From Cognatiluteimonas weifangensis (lineage in GTDB: Bacteria > Pseudomonadota > Gammaproteobacteria > Xanthomonadales > Xanthomonadaceae): 55,394 nucleotides of DNA. The notes beneath the pieces were generated by a model, which saw nothing but the letters and a program-made list of their open reading frames with translations, did no database searches and was not told where the DNA came from. The DNA lies in assembly GCF_003416885.1 (NCBI RefSeq), contig NZ_QVPD01000015.1:1-55394 (forward strand), read 5' to 3'. The translations under genes were made by a program, and so were the position numbers. The number at the start of each line of letters is the position of its first letter. The stretch's first letter is position 1. This document shows, piece by piece, positions 52,661 through 55,394 of the stretch.

Positions 52661-52876
52661 TCAGTACAGCCGCTGGCGCTTGGTGACGTCGCGCGAGCTG
52701 CGGCGGGCCTGACGCTTCACCGCGGCGGCCGCCTTGCGCTTGCGCTCCTGGGTTGGCTTCTCGTAGAACTCGCGCTTGCGGGTCTCGGCCAGCACGCCGG
52801 CCTTCTCGCAGGTGCGCTTGAAGCGACGCAGGGCAAACTCGAACGGCTCGTTTTCGCGGACTTTGACGCTGGGCAT
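52661..52876 (-). CDS. rpsU: 30S ribosomal protein S21
   Basis: Small-subunit protein near the anti-Shine-Dalgarno region, needed for initiation on many mRNAs. The 71 residues are canonical: [40 protein letters not shown] and [18 protein letters not shown], ending TKRQRLY. It heads the leftward macromolecular-synthesis cluster and diverges from tsaD, the usual arrangement. Confidence 0.98.
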   Translation of the reverse strand: MPSVKVRENEPFEFALRRFKRTCEKAGVLAETRKREFYEKPTQERKRKAAAAVKRQARRSSRDVTKRQRLY

Positions 52877-52925
52877 GCGATGTCTCGGGTTCAGGGGATC
52901 GGCCCGGACTGGCGGGCGAGCCGCG

Positions 52926-52931
52926 TATGAT
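52926..52931. promoter_or_regulatory. Possible shared -10 box, rpsU-tsaD intergenic
   Basis: GTATGATAC is a near palindrome that gives TATGAT rightward and TATCAT leftward. For rpsU the start site would be near 52917, with a 40-base leader. No clear -35 box is seen on either strand, so both uses are tentative. Confidence 0.35.
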
Positions 52932-53041
52932 ACCGGCGAGGGTCGTACCCGTGCAACTTGCGGGCGCCGGCCTGATCGTGAACCCGTCCGGGACCGTCGG
53001 CGTGCCGCCGGGGGTCCGCCCCCTTCCCCTGGCTGCCTTCC

Positions 53042-54130
53042 GTGAAAGTCCTCGGCATCGAAACCTCCTGCGACGAGACCGGCGTGGCGGTCTACGACAC
53101 CGCCCGCCCCGGTGCCGACGGCCTGCGCGCGCACGCGGTCTACAGCCAGATCGCGCTGCACGCGCAGTACGGCGGGGTGGTGCCGGAACTGGCCAGCCGC
53201 GACCACGTGCGCAAGCTGCTGCCGCTGATCCGCCAGACCCTGGCCGAAGCCGGGCTGGTGACCGCCGACCTCGACGGCGTCGCCTATACCGCCGGACCGG
53301 GCCTGGTCGGGGCGCTGCTGGTCGGCGCCGGGGTGGCGCGGGCGCTGGCCTGGGCACTGGAGCTGCCGGCGGTCGCGGTCCACCACATGGAAGGCCACCT
53401 GCTGGCGCCGCTGCTGGAGGATCCGGAGCTGGCGCCGCCGTTCGTCGCCCTGCTGGTCTCCGGCGGCCATACCCAGCTGGTGGCGGTCGAGGCCCTCGGC
53501 CGTTACCGGCTGCTGGGCGAGACCCTGGACGACGCCGCCGGCGAGGCCTTCGACAAGACCGCCAAGCTGATGGGCCTGCCGTATCCGGGCGGGCCGCAGC
53601 TGGCCAAGCTGGCGCAGGACGGGCGTCCGGGCGCATACAGGTTCGCGCGGCCGATGACCGACCGCCCCGGCCTGGATTTCAGCTTCAGCGGGCTCAAGAC
53701 CCAGGTGCTGCTGGCCTGGCAGGGCAGCGACAGGACCGAGCAGACCAAGGCCGACATCGCCCGCGGCTTCGAGGATGCGGTGGTCGAGACGCTGGCGATC
53801 AAGTGCGGCCGCGCGCTCGATGCCGCCGACTGCGACACCCTGGTGGTCGCCGGCGGGGTCGGCGCCAACCGCCGGCTGCGGGCGCGGCTGGAGGAGATGG
53901 CGAGCGCCCGCGGCGGCCGGGTGCGCTTCCCGCGCCCGGCGCTGTGCACCGACAACGGCGCGATGATCGCCTTCGCCGGCGCGTTGCGACTGCAGGCCGG
54001 GCAGCGCGAGTCTGCGGCGGTGCACGTCGCGCCGCGCTGGGACATGGCCGGCCTGCCGCCGCTGGACGCCGCTGTGCAGGCCGACGCCGGGACCGTGGCC
54101 GAGCAGGAGTGCGGCGCCGCGGCGCGGTAA
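53042..54130 (+). CDS. tsaD: tRNA N6-adenosine threonylcarbamoyltransferase
   Basis: Transfers threonylcarbamoyl to A37 of ANN-decoding tRNAs together with TsaB and TsaE. The 362-residue ASKHA-fold protein starts [18 protein letters not shown], has the metal motif [12 protein letters not shown] and the nucleotide loop [11 protein letters not shown]. It then has [32 protein letters not shown] and [13 protein letters not shown]. The GTG start (53042) gives the exact family N-terminus. It is divergent from rpsU, the common gammaproteobacterial order, and ends 32 bp before the FolB-FolK gene. Confidence 0.97.
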   Translation: MKVLGIETSCDETGVAVYDTARPGADGLRAHAVYSQIALHAQYGGVVPELASRDHVRKLLPLIRQTLAEAGLVTADLDGVAYTAGPGLVGALLVGAGVARALAWALELPAVAVHHMEGHLLAPLLEDPELAPPFVALLVSGGHTQLVAVEALGRYRLLGETLDDAAGEAFDKTAKLMGLPYPGGPQLAKLAQDGRPGAYRFARPMTDRPGLDFSFSGLKTQVLLAWQGSDRTEQTKADIARGFEDAVVETLAIKCGRALDAADCDTLVVAGGVGANRRLRARLEEMASARGGRVRFPRPALCTDNGAMIAFAGALRLQAGQRESAAVHVAPRWDMAGLPPLDAAVQADAGTVAEQECGAAAR

Positions 54131-54162
54131 GCTTCGGCTTTCCGCATTTCGCATCCGGTGCC

Positions 54163-55140
54163 ATGGACAAGGTCTTCATCGAGGGGCTGGAGATCCACGC
54201 CCTGATCGGCATCTACGACTGGGAACGGCGCATCCGCCAGCCGCTGGTGTTCGATCTGGAGATGGCGTTCGACAACCGCCGTCCCGCCACCAGCGATGCG
54301 ATCGCCGACACCCTGGACTACAAGGCGATCAGCAAGCGCCTGATCGCCTTCGTCTCGACCTCGGCCTACGGCCTGGTGGAGACCCTGGCCGAACGCTGCG
54401 CGCAGGTGGTGCTGCAGGAATTCGACGTCGCCCACCTGCGGCTGAAGCTGAGCAAGCCCGGCGCGGTGCGCGGCGCGCGCGCGGTCGGGGTGATCATCGA
54501 GCGCAGCCGCCACGATCTGGCGCGCCCGGACGCCGCCGCCGTAGCGGCCGCCGCGACCGGGTCGGCGACGGCCGGGACGACGGCCGCCGCGCCGAAAGCC
54601 GCGTCCAAGGCCGCCGCGCGGCGCAAGCCGGCGGCCAAGTTCCGCGCCGCCAGCAGCCGCGCCTATCTCAGCCTGGGCAGCAACATCGAGCCCGAGCGCA
54701 ACCTGCGTGCCGCGGTCGCGGCGCTGCGCGAGCGCTTCGGCGAGGTGCGGCTGTCGCCGGTATACCGCACCAAGGCGGTCGGCTTCGATGGCCCGGAGTT
54801 CCTCAACGCGATCGCCGTCATCGACAGCGACATCCACCCTTTTGCGCTCAACGACTGGCTGCATGCGCTGGAGATCGCGCAGGGCCGCGACCGCCGCGAC
54901 AAGTCCTACAGCGACCGGACGCTGGACATCGACATCATCTATTTCGGCGACCTGGTGCTGGACGGGCCCGGCGATTTCCAGCTGCCGCGGCCGGAATTGC
55001 GCCACGCCTTCGTGCTCAAGCCGCTGGCCGACATCGCGCCCGACTTCGTCGATCCGGTCCGCGGTGCCACCCTGGCGCAACTGTGGGCCGCGCATCCGCA
55101 GCACGCCTCGCCGCCACCGCAGGTCGACCTCGCGCTTTAG
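54163..55140 (+). CDS. folBK: Fused dihydroneopterin aldolase (FolB) and HPPK (FolK)
   Basis: One 325-residue frame carries two consecutive folate-pathway enzymes. Residues 1-120 are Fol[34 protein letters not shown], and [15 protein letters not shown] with the active-site Glu. A linker of about 45 residues, rich in Ala, Lys and Thr, follows ([20 protein letters not shown] and onward). Residues from about 165 are Fol[60 protein letters not shown] and [20 protein letters not shown], with all signature residues. FolB makes the 6-hydroxymethyl pterin that FolK then pyrophosphorylates, so fusion would channel it. No stop or frameshift separates them. Confidence 0.88.
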   Translation: MDKVFIEGLEIHALIGIYDWERRIRQPLVFDLEMAFDNRRPATSDAIADTLDYKAISKRLIAFVSTSAYGLVETLAERCAQVVLQEFDVAHLRLKLSKPGAVRGARAVGVIIERSRHDLARPDAAAVAAAATGSATAGTTAAAPKAASKAAARRKPAAKFRAASSRAYLSLGSNIEPERNLRAAVAALRERFGEVRLSPVYRTKAVGFDGPEFLNAIAVIDSDIHPFALNDWLHALEIAQGRDRRDKSYSDRTLDIDIIYFGDLVLDGPGDFQLPRPELRHAFVLKPLADIAPDFVDPVRGATLAQLWAAHPQHASPPPQVDLAL

Positions 55141-55283
55141 CAGGTGAGCGCTTACGGCGTCCTCGCACAACGATGGGTCGAAGTCGCCAGGTCCCTTTCG
55201 CGGGTGAGGCGTTTCTCCGGACCGTCCCGGGCGTAATTTTTCCCGGGTTGTTAATCCGGGTCGTCATGGGAACTTCTGCGGAG

Positions 55284-55393
55284 GGAAGCCGGCGACCCGG
55301 CCTGTGCGGGACACGCCGTGAATACGTCCCTGTAGGCTCCTCGGCGGCATCCATGCCGCCGACGGTCCCGCACAGGCCGGGCCACCGGCTTCC
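55284..55393 (+). repeat. Dispersed 110-bp palindromic element, copy 3 (intact)
   Basis: Same size and order as the copy at 37214-37323; from 55300 on the two are identical. The left arm differs from the right by one or two bases (GGCGACCCGG against CCACC). The gap 55141-55283 before it holds a small hairpin (CCCGGG...CCGGG near 55240) and no gene. Confidence 0.95.
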
Positions 55394-55394
55394 G

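Noticed and set aside
54163..55140. Separate folB and folK genes
   Set aside because: The frame is continuous, no start with a ribosome-binding site is evident in the linker, and the linker has normal coding bias.

Overview
The window is a very GC-rich gammaproteobacterial chromosome segment. Gene content and order point to the Lysobacteraceae/Xanthomonadaceae, probably a Lysobacter- or Luteimonas-like organism. The pointers are an rpoH typical of that family, the anmK / M23 peptidase / tyrS block, a coxB-ctaD-ctaG-ctaE aa3 oxidase cluster with SURF1-ctaA-ctaB, several GTG and TTG starts, and dispersed palindromic intergenic elements. This assignment is inference from content, not a database match. 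I found no rRNA, tRNA, CRISPR array, intact insertion sequence or prophage.

Layout. 1-5.6 kb: repeat remnants, rpoH, a DUF1203 gene, a type II NADH dehydrogenase and priA. 5.6-6.0 kb: an AT-richer gap with a palindromic pair of perfect DnaA boxes and a hairpin. 6.0-12.7 kb: a sigma-like membrane protein coupled to a DUF3106 gene, DUF4286 and DUF3667 genes, a MATE exporter and sppA. 12.7-18.0 kb: a DUF4124 gene, pyrE, exonuclease III, an AmpG-like transporter, a small orphan gene and anmK. 18.2-28.1 kb: an M23 endopeptidase, tyrS, an M28 peptidase lipoprotein, a repetitive 'VNG' exported protein, gpmI, envC and a C-terminal processing protease.

28.1-34.3 kb is the accessory island and the most interesting part. 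It holds a broken YD-repeat gene and then a complete Rhs protein whose front has been replaced by a signal peptide and three Ig-like domains. A small membrane protein (candidate immunity) follows. After a hairpin element comes a second, 5'-truncated copy of the Rhs core carrying a different tip, an M23 (LytM) peptidoglycan hydrolase, followed by a small exported protein (candidate periplasmic immunity). About 827 bp of Rhs core is duplicated almost identically, so homologous recombination could swap toxin tips. Base composition drops clearly in the tips and the immunity genes.

34.4-41 kb: a DUF1820 gene, a rhomboid protease, a FadL-type porin with a clear sigma-70 promoter and terminator, a repeat-rich gap and putA. 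41.4-49.5 kb: the cytochrome c oxidase locus with structural subunits I-III, Cox11, SURF1, an Sco-like protein and heme A synthesis. 49.6-52.9 kb: a DUF488 gene, then the rpsU-yqeY-dnaG cluster read leftward, without rpoD. 53.0-55.1 kb: tsaD and a FolB-FolK fusion.

Cell-envelope work recurs: anmK and the AmpG-like transporter for muropeptide recycling; MepM-type M23, EnvC and CtpA for wall remodelling; and an Rhs toxin that probably attacks the same peptidoglycan. A 110-bp palindromic element occurs three times, including at both window ends.
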